64,000 nucleotides of DNA, from positions 532,286-596,285 of the forward strand of contig NW_006768780.1 of NCBI RefSeq assembly GCF_000204055.1. Direction: 5' to 3'. A model generated the notes under the pieces. That model ran no database searches. It was not told the DNA's origin and saw only the letters and a list, made by a program, of their open reading frames with translations. This document shows, in pieces, positions 1 through 11,477 of the stretch (position 1 is its first letter; every line of letters begins with the position of its first letter). This DNA comes from Melampsora larici-populina 98AG31 (lineage: Eukaryota; Basidiomycota; Pucciniomycetes; Pucciniales; Melampsoraceae). Made by a program: the position numbers and the translations under genes.

Positions 1-1524
1 GAACTCAAAAGCGATCGACGGTAGTGGTCTGCAATGAAAAGTGTAAGCCGACGATAGGAGTAATATTGGAGATGTGTGTAATGGAGATGCGACTTACCAT
101 TACCACCAACCTGAGCACCAACATGAGCATCCACTGCGGCACCAACATTGGCGTCGACACAGGCGTCGACAGCAACTGCGATCTTGGCATCGACATCGGC
201 TTGAACGGCAGCGCTGACGTGAGCACCTACATGGACAGCGGCGTCGGCTTTGACGGCGGCGAGAACCTTGGCCTTAACATCGGCGTCAACGAGAGCAGTG
301 ACCTTGGCGTTGACCTTGGCTTTGACGTCGTCATCAATGTCGGCGTTGACACCAGCAGATACCAAGGCTGCCACCTTGGCATCAACAATAGCACGGACGG
401 CCACAGCTACCTTGGCAGCAATATCGGCTCTAACAGCAGCAGCGACCTGAGCGCTGACTCCAACTTGAGCTTTGATGATGGCATCGACTTCTGCAGTGAT
501 TTGAGCAGTTACGGAGGCGGAGACGGAGGCGATGACATTGACGTCGGCGGAGACAGCTAAACAAAGAAATGGATGGGAAGAGGGAACGCAGAAATAAATG
601 TCTATCAGGAAGATTGCAAAGAACGAGCAAAAGACGCAGTCACTTACAGACGTCTGCGCTGACACCGATCAAGTTTCCTAGACCGACGTGGGCATTGACA
701 TGGGCTCTGACGGCAGCAGCAACCTTAGCATCAACACAAGCTTGAACAGCAAGTGCGACCTTAGCATCAACTGCAGCTTGAACAGCAGCGGTGATGTGAC
801 CGCCGACGTGAGCAGCAACATCGGCGTTGACGGCAGCGAGGACCTTAGCGTGAACATCGGCTGTGAGAACGGCGATAACCTTGGCATCGACGGCGGCCTT
901 GACATCGACATTGACAAGGTCACCAACACCAACGTGGACGGCGGCAGCTACCTTGGCGGTAACGGCGGCCTTCACGGCAACGGCGATCTTAGCATCGATA
1001 TCAGCTCGTACCAAGGCAGCTATTTTGGCATCAACGTTGGCGTTGACAATGGCGTTGATCTTAGCGGTGACATCGGCTTCAACAGTTGCGGTGACCTTGG
1101 CAACAACGTCTGCGCTGACGCTGACACCTGTACCATGATTGGAACCACCGAGGAGGCCTGAAGATAACAAATGCGTCCAGGGCGAAATGAAATGCAATCG
1201 ATACTTGATGAGCTCGTCATAAAGAGTGCAGGTAATCTTAACATACCAGAGGCAGGCCAAAGACCCATAAGGCTGGATGGTTGAGCACTTTGGGTAGAAG
1301 GAACGTAGCTGTCGAAAAATTTGGGCAAAGGTGAAGTGAATAGGCGTCGCCATCATCTGTTTATTTCAAGCTTCCCATGGTGATAACTTACCTAGGAGAA
1401 GGAAGAGCACCGGCAACTGTAGAGAAAAAAGACAGTATGCATGTCAGAAGTAATCTAAAAACCACAAGCCAGTTGAAAACTTACGGGCAGCAAGAGCAAT
1501 AACGACGGCGACAGAAAGTTGCAT
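1..1524 (-). CDS. Secreted Ala/Val-rich 12-residue-repeat protein (3' end off window)
   Basis: No known family recognised. The proposed exons are 1524-1485, 1416-1392, 1308-1247, 1157-648, 556-98 and 28-1; phases agree at every junction and the frame is open to the window edge. Exon 1 (40 nt, phase 1) begins MQLSVAVVIALAA and exon 2 completes a signal peptide (LAGALPSP). After a short linker, exons 4 and 5 each encode about 11 copies of a 12-residue unit of the form V-x-A-x-V-x-A-K-V-A-x-A, with one conserved Cys per exon in an A-C-V-D context. Exons 4 and 5 align along their length, so one arose by tandem exon duplication. Secretion follows from the signal peptide; a wall or host-surface role is inference. 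The antisense strand is also open because of codon bias. The downstream gene at 3478-7438 has the same first exon design. Confidence 0.75.
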
Positions 1525-1526
1525 GA

Positions 1527-3477
1527 TGATAATAAATGAGCTTATAAGTTAAAGAAAGTATTTGTTTACGATTATACGCTAATAAGGATAGTAAAAATAG
1601 TGAATATGTGTTGTTAACGTAAGAAGATGAGATGTAGATAAATTAGTGTGATAAAATAAAAAGACTGAAAAACTGATGAATAGATGAGCGATGATGTCGA
1701 AAGAAACCTAGAGAGGTGTTTATATAGCTAGCCATCGGTGTCGAGATGACTGTGTTTTTTTACCAAGAATCGAATGATCAGTCCGACTGAGGGAACTCCT
1801 CGGTGTTTCGTTTGATCAATTATCACCATCGAGTAAATCTGTACAAATCAAGCCCAAGCAAAGAATCATCAGCTACTTGGAGCGATCTTGTGGACTTTGA
1901 AGCTGAAAATTTCCAAGTGAGTTCATAAATACTTGAATTCGGTACTGATTCCGAAGTTGGATCGTGCAATTCTCAGCATGTTCGCGGAGGTCAGGTTAAG
2001 TCAACATACGATGCTCGAGCGTGAATGCTTGTGATCAGGAGGGTCACAAACCTCGTCCTCTGTTTCGTTTCCCCCCTCGGTGTTTCCGTGGATCAGCATA
2101 TTCGATTGTGGGTGAGGGTTTCTCACTGTCTTCACATCGCGAGCATCTATGATCAACGAGCTTCGAGACTCGGTTAAAAGTACCTAGGAAATACACAGCA
2201 GCGGAGTCAGCATAAAAATCGCACCATCTGAGTCTATGGCGTCACACTAACTCATGATATAGGGAGAGTCACAAACAGTGGATGTGTAGGCGAGTTTTTG
2301 GTAAAACCTTTGAAATGGACTCAACTCGTTACGGTCAAAGAAACCGCGCGTGAATTTCCATACCCAGATGCATTTCGCAAGCAAGCCGCATGGCATTTCT
2401 TAAATTGTCGGAAAGTGATTCAGTCTATCCTCAAATATGCGGAACTTCGATTTCTGTTGTCCTGAGTATCACATTCACAACGCTCGATGGGCCAACATGA
2501 GGAGTCTGTTTCACAAGTTGACTTAGCATTTTGATATATGTGTGTGATTGTTATCGATTCGGACAGTATTACGATCAGTGTATATGGTGACATGTTTGAG
2601 GCGTGACATGCACAAACATACTAATGGGGGAGATGGGAGCACCTTTGGAAACTTGACTAGCTTCAGCGCGTGTTTGTGCAGTGTGCAATGCGAAAGGTGA
2701 ACTGTTAACTGAACCTCTTAGACCGCGACAAACTCTGATGGGGGCAGGTGAAGGAATCGGTTTGGTTTGTCTGTTTAAGTGTTTCCCCAAGTACCAAGGT
2801 GATATCCAATATAACCCAAAGTTTGCCTTCACCTCGGAGTTAACTATAGAAAGTTGGTAAAAAGTCTGATCAAGTATCATATGGGCGCGTGGGAACATCT
2901 ACGTAAGGTTTGGGAGGAAGGTCAAACAATGCAAATTTGAAGATGCTAGCCACGGTTCCAAATGATCAGCCTTGGAAGGTGCTTCACATCCCCTCATCCG
3001 CATAATTGACCTGGTGCAAGTCCTTGGATAATCAAATGATGAGTGAGCTCTGGTATTGTTCTCTGTAACGATTTGTGCAGTTAAAAGTCAGAAAAGAAGT
3101 ACGGATACGGCATCACTGTCCTAAAATTTCAAAGCATGACTCAAGATTGGTCATTGAAAAACACGGCTACATGATTTGCGCTAAAAGATACGAAAAGGAA
3201 ATTTCGAGCTACATAATGAGAGTATATGAACTAGAAAGAACAAAGATACTAAGGATTTCCGACTGGTAAGGTACAGGGCAACTACGTATGATCATGTCTT
3301 TGAAGTGGTAGGGAAAAAAATGAATGAAAACTCCAGTGGGTATATGTACCTAGCTTAAAAGTAGTCGGATTTGGTATAGCCATCGTGAGTAGAGCTGATA
3401 ATCATAGCAGCAAAGATCAGTCAGAAATGTTCGACACCCAGATTTTGACTAGAATGTAGCAGAAAGATGTTGACTAA
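1527..3477. other. Intergenic, no supported gene
   Basis: About 1.95 kb between two minus-strand repeat-protein genes. The open frames here (for example 2575-2898 minus and 3075-3269 plus) have no family resemblance, signal peptide or splice pattern. It should hold the promoter of the gene ending at the left edge and the terminator of the gene starting at 7438. Confidence 0.6.
1719..1726 (-). promoter_or_regulatory. Putative TATA box
   Basis: TATATAAA on the minus strand, about 195 bp upstream of the repeat-protein ATG at 1524. It is seen in sequence only; the distance implies a long 5' UTR or chance. Confidence 0.3.
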
Positions 3478-6400
3478 CTAGGTGTCAGGAGTGGAGTCAG
3501 AAGAGATCCCGGAAGCTAGCAGATGCAATGGGGCGGTCAATTGCGTATCAGCTTCATTCTTGCTTCTATTGTTAGAAATCTATGGCCAAAGATATATACC
3601 TGGGTTGAATTGGTCATCTTCATGGTTAGATTGTGGCTTTGATCCAACATGAGAATCAGGACGGGATCCAGAAACTAGAGAATGCATAATAGCATGTGGA
3701 CATTGCAAGTTAGCTTCATCAAAGATCATATCCTGAGAGGTCAATGACGAAAGATACCTACCTGGTGTAGATTTGTCGCCGTGGTGTTCAGATCCTGCCT
3801 TCGGTCCAACATGAGAATCAGGACGTGATCCAGAAACTAGAGAATGCATAATAGCAGTGGGGAATTGCGAGTTAGCTTCATCAAGAATCAAATCCTGAGA
3901 GGTCAATGGAAAAAGATACCTACCTGGTGTAGATTTGTCGCCGTGGTGTTCAGATCCTGCCTTCGGTCCAACATTAAGATCTAAGCCAAGAAGGGGTGTT
4001 CCCGTGTATCCTGTTGCATTATACAGCTCTATGAGAATTATACAAGGAGTTCAGAATCCTCGAGAATAAAAAAAACGACATACCAGGTTTTGAACCACTT
4101 TGGTTAGCTTTGGAGTCAGGCTGCCTGTTTTTATATGCACCATGTACGACTGAAGGTTTGGGATGACCACTTTTCGGTCGAACCTTTTCATCCGGAGTGC
4201 TGCCCACGCCTACATTCACTAAGCCTTCCATCCCACTTTTCTTCAATTATCTTTGTACTGTCATGAATCGGCTAGTTGTAACTCACCAGGTTGAGAATGG
4301 TCCTTTCCAGAGTCTTTTGCATTTGTATCGACGTGAACAGTTTGGTCTATAGTGGATGGGAAAATCTGAGCGCTCGTGATTCAGCATTGAGGATATGTAG
4401 GAGTAACTGTTGCTGACCAGGTTTGATTGCTGCATCAGGAGATTTCGATCTGTCATTTCCAAGTTGAGATCCAACGTGTGGCTTGGAAGTGCTGTCAACA
4501 ATAGTTTCGACTGAGGAGTTCATGCGACAGTTGTTCAGCGATTTTTCGAGGTGCAAAAGGTTGAGGCAATGATCGATACTTACTTGGGTGAACAGTGCCA
4601 GTTGCGGACTTTGATCCATCGGCGTTGACTGGAACATCAACTCCCACGACTGGTGTGACAATGAACATCGGTAAGAATCGTGTATAAAATGATCAATGAA
4701 ATGAGAGGACTCGCCAGGTTTGATTGCTCCATCACCAGAGTTTGATCCTCCGTGACCAAGTTGAGATCCGACGTTCTCTTTGGAATAGCTGTCAGCAACA
4801 GGTTTGACTAAGTGTTCGGCGAAGTTGTTTTCAGCCTATTAGATTGCCAATGGTAGAAAGGGTAACGTCTGCTTACTGGGTCGAGTGGTACTGGTTCCAG
4901 TTGCGTCAATTGGGATATTACCATCCACAGCTGTCGTAGTAGTGTACGCTTGTCAGACAAGGAATTAAAATGGTTCATGACGAGGAGCTACACACCAGGC
5001 TTGGTTACTTCTTTACCAGGGCTCGATGCGCCACTACCAACTTGGTAGACAGGTTGACCTTTCGAAGTACTGTCCACGATGCTGTTGGCTGAGTAATTAT
5101 AAAGCTGGTCTTTAGTTTTCTCGACAGGATTTGTAAGCATGCAACATGAGAGCTGCTAACTTGATTGAGCACCTTGATTTGTGGACTTTGGTCCATTCAC
5201 GTTGGTTTGAATAGTTTGACCCGCAGCTGGTGAAGTGAAATACACTTGTCAGAGTACGATTTGAAACAAAGCAATTCCAGAGAATCGCGTACCGGGCTTG
5301 ATTGCCTCGTCCCCAGACTTCGATGCATCGGTGGCACCGCTACCAGCTTGCGATATAGGTTGACTCTTTGAGGTGCTGTCCACAATGCTGTTGGCTGAGT
5401 AATCAATAAAGATTGTTTTTAGTTTCCTCAAGAGGATCCCTCATGCAACGTGAGAGCTGCTTACTTGGTTGAGCAACTCCATAAGAGTTCGGTCCATTCG
5501 CGTTGACCGGAACATTGCTACCTGAAGCTGGAAATGCGATATACGCACGTGAGAAAACTAATAGTCTAAATAGTCTAGCTTAATTTCACATACCGGGTTT
5601 AGTGGCTTCATTAGTAGACTTTAATCCACCATCAACTGGTTGAGATTCGATGTGTTGTTTCGATGCATTGTCTGGAACAGGATTGGCTGAGGGATCCATA
5701 AATTCAAACGTCAATCCTCACGAGAGTTTGCGATAGAATATGATCACTTACCAGGTTGGATACCACCACTTGTAGGTTTTGATCCAGTTACGTCGATTGG
5801 CACATTACCGCTCACAACTGGTATAATAATTTGCGCTTGTCAGAACAAAGTTCAAATCGATTGAAGACGGAGGGCTACATACCAGGCTTAGTTGCTTCAC
5901 TGCCAGGATGAGATCCACCATTGACAGGCTGAGATCCAATGTCTTCTTTCGAAGTGCTGTCGACGATCCTGTTGGCTGGGAAGTTCAAGACGCTAGATTT
6001 AGATTTTTCGACAGGGGTTAAATGTTTGAATTTTTATGACTACTTACTGGTTTGAGCAGCACCATTTGTGTACTTTGGTACACTTACGTCGACTGGATGA
6101 TTACCACCCACAGCTACTAAGATGATATCCATTTGTCAAGATATTCTCTGATAAGGTCTATGGCATGGGGAAACTTACCAGGCTTGGGTACTTCGTCGCC
6201 GAGCTTGGATCCACCATTGCCGAGTTGTGCTCCGGGATTCTCTTTCGAAGTGCTGTCGACAATGGAACCGGCTACGACATTCATGAGGATACTTGTCAGA
6301 TGCTTGTCAAGGTGATAAACAGCAGAGGAAATAATGACTTCTTACTAGGTTTCGTAGCACCGTCTGTAGACTTAGTTGCAGGCACGTCGTCAGGGATATC

Positions 6401-7438
6401 GCCTTCATCCTCTGGTATGATATACGTTGGTCAGAAAGGTATTCAATATGGAATAAGAATGACGCACTACGTACCGAGCTCGACCGTGGGATTGTTAAAC
6501 TTTGAACCACCTGAAGAGCCTGGTTAGATGTTCGCCGTCGTAGAGGTAAGCAAGGTTTAATCAAACCTCACGCACATATACGTTCAGATATCCGAAATTC
6601 GAGAGTGAGTACTGACCAGCGTGAGGAATCCCGCCTTTGGAACCGTTGGGCTCTCCAACAGCGATGGCTATGAGAGCGTATTTCAGTTCTTGTAGCGGCC
6701 ATTTGACACTCACACTGGTGAGACACGCTTACTAGGTTGAGATCCACCTTTCAATTGACCAGGACTAAAACCAGGTGTGGAAGGGGTAAGTCAACTAATC
6801 CAATTTTTTCACTTGTCAGTTTAGGAAATCACTGACGTTCGGAGGGTGGATTCCGGGTGTGAATCAGAAACTGCTCAATGATAAAGGACGCAGGTAGAAA
6901 TGAATTTAGTAGGATTCGAGAGATGAATCAAACAAATAAGTGGAGCATAGGTACGGACCAGGTTTGGATCCTAGGCCGAGATTTCCAACGTCAAGGTCAA
7001 GACCTAAAAGTGATCCAGGAGAACTCTCTGGAATGAAAATTTCAGTATTGTTGCAAAAAGAAAAAGACAAATACCAGGAAGCGTACCAGGTTTAGATGAA
7101 TCTTCATGAGGCTTAGATCCCTTGTGCTCAGGTTGAGCATGTGAGCCAGATTGACTAGCCGGAGTATAGTCAGATGTAGCAATATAACTAGAAGGCGTAT
7201 AATCAGAAGAAGCATAACCACTGAAGTGATAACCAAAATGAAACCCATCCGGCAACATTAGCTTAGTTTGTTTGAGAAAATCATGAGGATGATGAAGAAT
7301 GACATGACCCACTTAGGAAATGCTCCCGCTACTTCAACATAAGGGAAAGATATCAGATTCAAACATTTCAGATTGATCCTAGACGAAAACTTGCTTACCA
7401 GCGGCGAGGGCAAGGACAATGGCTACAGTGAGTTGCAT
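3478..7438 (-). CDS. Secreted modular repeat protein with about 28 exons
   Basis: No known family. Exon 1 (7438-7399, 40 nt, phase 1) encodes MQLTVAIVLALAA and exon 2 (7328-7313) completes the signal peptide. Later exons: 7220-7075, 7027-6959, 6870-6837, 6764-6733, 6667-6617, 6519-6475, 6411-6346, 6271-6179, 6113-6048, 5975-5883, 5817-5752, 5686-5594, 5527-5465, 5394-5293, 5226-5161, 5088-4996, 4930-4877, 4807-4715, 4649-4584, 4510-4418, 4346-4287, 4218-4084, 4028-3924, 3836-3762, 3674-3600 and 3515-3478. They sum to 2028 nt, giving 675 residues and a TAG stop. From exon 6 on, every intron is phase 1, and an about 31-residue exon (P-V-D-S-T-S-K-E, ending K-P-G) alternates with an about 22-residue exon (G-N-V-P-V-D, ending Q-P). 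The product is low-complexity, rich in Gly, Ser, Pro and Lys, probably disordered and extracellular. Boundaries of exons 2-5 are the least certain. Confidence 0.72.
3600..4028 (-). repeat. Second exon duplication near the 3' end of the modular gene
   Basis: Exons 4028-3924, 3836-3762 and 3674-3600 share a core reading D-S-H-V-G-x-K-x, and their flanking introns (3923-3837 and 3761-3675) are near-identical. The last duplication event is therefore more recent than the A/B array upstream. Confidence 0.7.
4287..6411 (-). repeat. Tandem exon-pair array (about 300-bp period)
   Basis: Type A exons (93 nt; one of 102) begin at 6271, 5975, 5686, 5394, 5088, 4807 and 4510. Type B exons (66 nt; some 54-63) begin at 6411, 6113, 5817, 5527, 5226, 4930, 4649 and 4346. 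Successive A exons start 281-306 bp apart. All are symmetric phase 1-1 exons, so whole units can be gained or lost without breaking frame. Introns have diverged more than exons. Confidence 0.75.
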
Positions 7439-8563
7439 ATCAAAATTGAAAAAACAGTAACGAGATTGATCAAACAAATATTGTATTGGTGGATTGTAAC
7501 ACAAGGCACACGTGTATACAAAGGAGATGAGGTGAAGAAAGAAGGGAAGAGGACTTACACCTCTGATTATATGTTGTATGCTTGAATCAGCTTTCTTGTG
7601 GAAACCCGAGCTTACCAATCTTTAATGAAAATCATTAGTCATGTTCTTGCCTCTTACAGAATCGAAACTTCCGAGTTGAAGTCATTTTGAGCTCAGGTAA
7701 GAAATCTTGATGGAAGTGGAATACAAAGCGATCCCATTCACGTTAAAATTTTGATCAAAAAGATTAAATAAAACAAATTCCGAGGAAGTAAACTAATGAA
7801 GCGGATTCAAATTGACAAAATTGCTGAATCACGAATTCGAAAGGGTTCGTGGGTGTGGGTGCGATTATCTGCTATTTCCTTTTGGATAACGCTTTTGGGA
7901 TATCGTTTCCTTACTTTTTGTTATGGAGATCTTTTAATGATGAAGTGATGAATTGATTTCTTATACCCCGGATCGGTTGTTCTTCATCTGTACCGAGTCC
8001 GGCATCAAGCCCCAATGGTGCTCTGTACACCAAGAACAACATGACAACATCTGATTATTTATCATATCTTCATTTGCGTCTTCACATATGACAATCAGAC
8101 AGGGATTTCAATTCGCCTTCAAGTTTCAGCTGGACATGGCTGAGCTGCATGCCTAGTTTTCTCAGTGATTGGACGGTTTTGCCGATCCACGCTGCCTTGG
8201 CAATGTTGATCAGACAAAGACTTGCATACCTCAAGTAATAGGGTCACTCATCTTGGAATTTTTTATCATAACACGTGAAATGATATATTTCAAAAAAGCT
8301 CATGTAAATCCCTGAGAAACGACAAATGACTATGCAATATGCAATCAGCAGAGTAAGAAAACAATTTAAAGAGACAACAAACAAATCCTTGTGACAAAAC
8401 AAATGGGTTATAGAAATACATATGTGTGTCAAAGTTTGTGTCTGAATCAGAATACTTCACTCAAGGTTAATAAAGTGTAACATAAAAAGAAATTGAAATT
8501 GGAATAAAGAAACCAAAACTACGGTCAAGGTCCTAAGCCTTACACAAAAACCATCACCAAATC
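7439..8563. other. Intergenic, no supported gene
   Basis: Holds the 5' region of the modular repeat gene and the 3' flank of the GH16 gene. It is AT-rich; the small open frames (7373-7585 plus, 8244-8432 minus) look like chance. Confidence 0.6.
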
Positions 8564-10320
8564 TTAGTTATAAACCTTCACAGACTTGATAGCCCAATAA
8601 GCCTCATCTAACTTATCACCTGCATTAGTAATAAAACTAAATTTACCAAAAATTATCAAACATTCATGAAAAATTTTATTAGAAAATCAAGGCAAACATC
8701 CAAACATGAAAGGATGAAGAAAGATAAAAGATCAACTGACTCTTGACAAGTATCATGTCCAGTTATAGCAGCACAACTCTTTGGTTGACCAGCATAAGAT
8801 GCATCAGAGTTCCAAATAGATTCTGGCCATTTTCCACATAAGTTGGTATTGACCTATACTCATGTTCAAGTCATCAACCTCTGAATCACATTTTAATCAA
8901 CGAAAGGTATCAAATTCTACGTACCACAAGAACATGGTCTTTAAAATAATCAGAAGTTGATTGACCACCACTTCCTTGAAATTTAGCAGTAGGCTAACCC
9001 AAAACAAATCAATTAGTTTACCAAAACCATCCAACAAGACTTTGCACGTGAAGAAAAAAAAGTCAAAGATCTTCTCTTACTTGACCCCATGATGGTGATC
9101 TAGATGGATAACCAGATGAAATATCGTCTGGAATCTTTCCACGAGGAAAGAAGTCTAAAAGATCCATCCGCAAAAGAAAAGTCATCAATTCCAATCATGA
9201 GGTTTTAGAGAAGTGATCGACAATGAACTTACAAATACTGATGGAATCGGTAGTCCATTCTAAAACATGTACACCACCTTCTGCGGCATTAAACGGTTCA
9301 CCAAAAGAAGTCTGGTTCGTATCCCGTAAACCACAACCTATCATCCACCAAACCAAATCAAATTGATGTTTCTTCTATAGGATGAAAGCCTTTGAGATCA
9401 CTTACCTTGATCATCTGTAGCTGCTACATCACAATTAGTTTGTTGATCACCATCTAACATGAACTTAGAATGGAATCCAGTAGATTTCATCCAAAACCCA
9501 GGTTTGGTATGAACCGAGATTGAATTTTGAGTAAACATATTAACACCCTCAATAATATCGATTTCTCCTTGTTGTGGCCATTCAGCTTCTAACAAATCCA
9601 AAAAAAACAACCAAAAAAAACTCAGAAATCCATATAATATACTTTTGGAGTTTGGGGATTCAGTTACCTTTAGCTACTGTCCATAATGCTGGCCATGAAC
9701 CACAAGTGGCAGGCATATGTAATACATCTACAACCACTAAAGTTCCAGCCGAAAAAGTTTGTTTGGAAGAAAGACGAAATGATTTTCGATTTTCACTATA
9801 CGGAGTAGTATCCACTCCAACTATGTATGCCCATACAAAAAAAAACGGCAAATCAACAAAAGAGTCAAAGTTTCACGAAGAAATCAATCTGATGTGAAGA
9901 AATCTTCCGGGCTTGGATTATAAAAGAATAGCGTACAATATAGAGCTCCATTGTTTGATCCGATCATTGAAGAATCGTATCCTTCTTCAAGATCAACATA
10001 TTTGGCTATACCTCCTTGACTTCCGTCATTAGCAGTCTCAAAACTAACGTACATCAACAAAACAAGGAAACCATCAATCCGCGAAACCCAATCATCACTC
10101 AATCGATCAAGACTTACTTAAAGAAGTTAATAAGATTATTCCCACTCGAATGAGACTTTAGATTCCAAGTGTTTTCTTTGGCTGGACGAGACTGACATGA
10201 TTTCTTTGGCTTGTGTTTTTTGGCATCTGTGATGGAATTTGATTGAGATTGAATGTAAATCAGAAGAGATAGAATGATAGTAATATTAAGCGAAAGACTA
10301 TTAAATGAATTCGTTCTCAT
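8564..10320 (-). CDS. Secreted GH16 endo-beta-1,3(4)-glucanase-like glycoside hydrolase
   Basis: Nine proposed exons: 10320-10118, 10043-9937, 9820-9668, 9588-9406, 9337-9233, 9154-9081, 8993-8925, 8853-8748 and 8619-8564. They total 1056 nt, giving 351 residues; the junction 8748/8619 uses a weak GTCAAG donor. A hydrophobic signal or anchor follows the MRTNS start. The GH16 active-site motif G-E-I-D-I-I-E-G is intact (nucleophile Glu, Asp, acid/base Glu), preceded by P-A-L-W and E-W-P-Q-Q. The C-terminal strand A-Y-W-A-I-K-S-V-K-V-Y is typical. Family members cleave beta-1,3- or mixed-linked glucans, so wall remodelling or host-glucan attack is the expected role. ATG 10320 is the only start with a signal peptide. 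Confidence 0.9.
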
Positions 10321-10902
10321 CTTGTGTGGTTATATTATTCTATAAAATAAGGATTGGTATGGATTGAAATTGACGATGAAAAGTATTGAAAAGTACGATT
10401 GAGAATGGAAGAAAAGGGTAAAGGCTCTTGAGTTAAATAGATTCAGACTCGGAAAAAGAGATCTTTATCACACATAGGCAACGTCCAACTATATCGGAAA
10501 CTCTGACGATGAATGAAGCTGGACGGAATTATCGTACTGCTACATAATACCAGTGGGCTTGAGCGTGGAAGTGATCATCATTCTTCAAGCGTTAAAGTTC
10601 CTCTTCAAGTTTCATGCAATCAAAAAGAATTCATGAAAGAATTTGTTTGGTGACCTATGATGAATTATTGCTATGAAGCCAAGAAAGCTCAGACTTTCCA
10701 AGAGTCAGTCATGAAGGCTTAAAAGTTTAAAAACGATAAAACTTTCAATTTGGTTAGCTGGATTGGGTCTGGGAAATGGGGCGGTGAAGTTGTACGTTGA
10801 GCTCTTTAACTCTTGCCTTTGAATTTAATGAGATCCGCTTTTGCTTAACTCCATTTTCCCATTGAGATCACATGTGACCCAGAACCCACCGTTAATCCGT
10901 TA
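10321..10902. other. Intergenic between divergent genes
   Basis: Carries the GH16 promoter on the minus strand. No structured element or further reading frame is seen. Confidence 0.5.
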
Positions 10903-11178
10903 ATGATATGGATGGTCAGTCAAACTCTTCCTCAGTTTGTTATATTGACTGTGAAGGTTTTGATCGAAATGGGTTTACACCTAAATGACTCTATCCATGA
11001 TTCGACTATCTATCTCAGTGCTCTGGAGCTTGTATCGAGTATTGGAAGAGTAGCTCGTCGTATCGGAGACGCACAACTGCTCAGTTTGTCGAACGATCTG
11101 GCGTACGTGGCGAAGGAGAAGAGGGATCCCAATGATATTGATAAGAGAGAGATTGAGAGCGAGAAGTGGTTTGAGTGA
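10903..11178 (+). CDS. Small hypothetical protein (91 residues) or 3' exon
   Basis: An uninterrupted frame from ATG to TGA. The central part is helix-like with normal residue variety (S-A-L-E-L-V-S-S-I-G-R-V-A-R-R-I-G-D-A-Q), followed by a charged tail. There is no signal peptide and no family recognised. It could be the last exon of a longer gene whose 5' exons I cannot define, or a chance frame. Confidence 0.35.
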   Translation: MIWMVSQTLPQFVILTVKVLIEMGLHLNDSIHDSTIYLSALELVSSIGRVARRIGDAQLLSLSNDLAYVAKEKRDPNDIDKREIESEKWFE

Positions 11179-11336
11179 TCCAAGGAGGTTTCGGTCAGAC
11201 TCAAGTGAGCTACAAAGCAACCAGTTTGCCAATTGAGAATGAAGAGTTTGATTTCATGATGAGCTAATCAAAGGAAATCAAACCAAACCTTTCTTCAACA
11301 ATACTCTCGAAGAGAGGATAGAGAGGATGCTGATGA

Positions 11337-11357
11337 AGTAGGTAGGTAGGTAGGTAG
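11337..11357 (+). repeat. GTAG microsatellite
   Basis: About five tandem copies of the 4-mer GTAG, upstream of the methyltransferase start. Confidence 0.8.
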
Positions 11358-11477
11358 ATTGTTGATTAGAACATCCTAGAATTCGATTCAATATCTCATC
11401 ATCATTCATCTCAGCACCTCAACCAACTTCAAGTTTACCATTACCTTCACCAACCATTGGCCAGTCACCAAATCGAA

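Noticed and set aside
24..560. 178-residue plus-strand open frame rich in Gly, Asp, Ser and Asn
   Set aside because: Antisense of a 12-residue-repeat exon; open only because the repeat codons (GCC, GTC, AAG) read as sense codons on the other strand. The same applies to 688-1161 plus.
4019..5431. Several separate short minus-strand ORFs as individual genes
   Set aside because: They are pieces of consecutive exons read through introns; splicing joins them in one frame.
4287..6411. Possible CRISPR-like or satellite array
   Set aside because: The units contain splice sites at both edges, keep a coding frame and lie in a eukaryotic gene; they are exons.
9574..9897. 107-residue plus-strand frame inside the GH16 gene
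   Set aside because: Antisense of GH16 exons and introns.
11457..11477. Upstream start of the methyltransferase at 11457
   Set aside because: The codon is TTG; the first ATG is at 11478.
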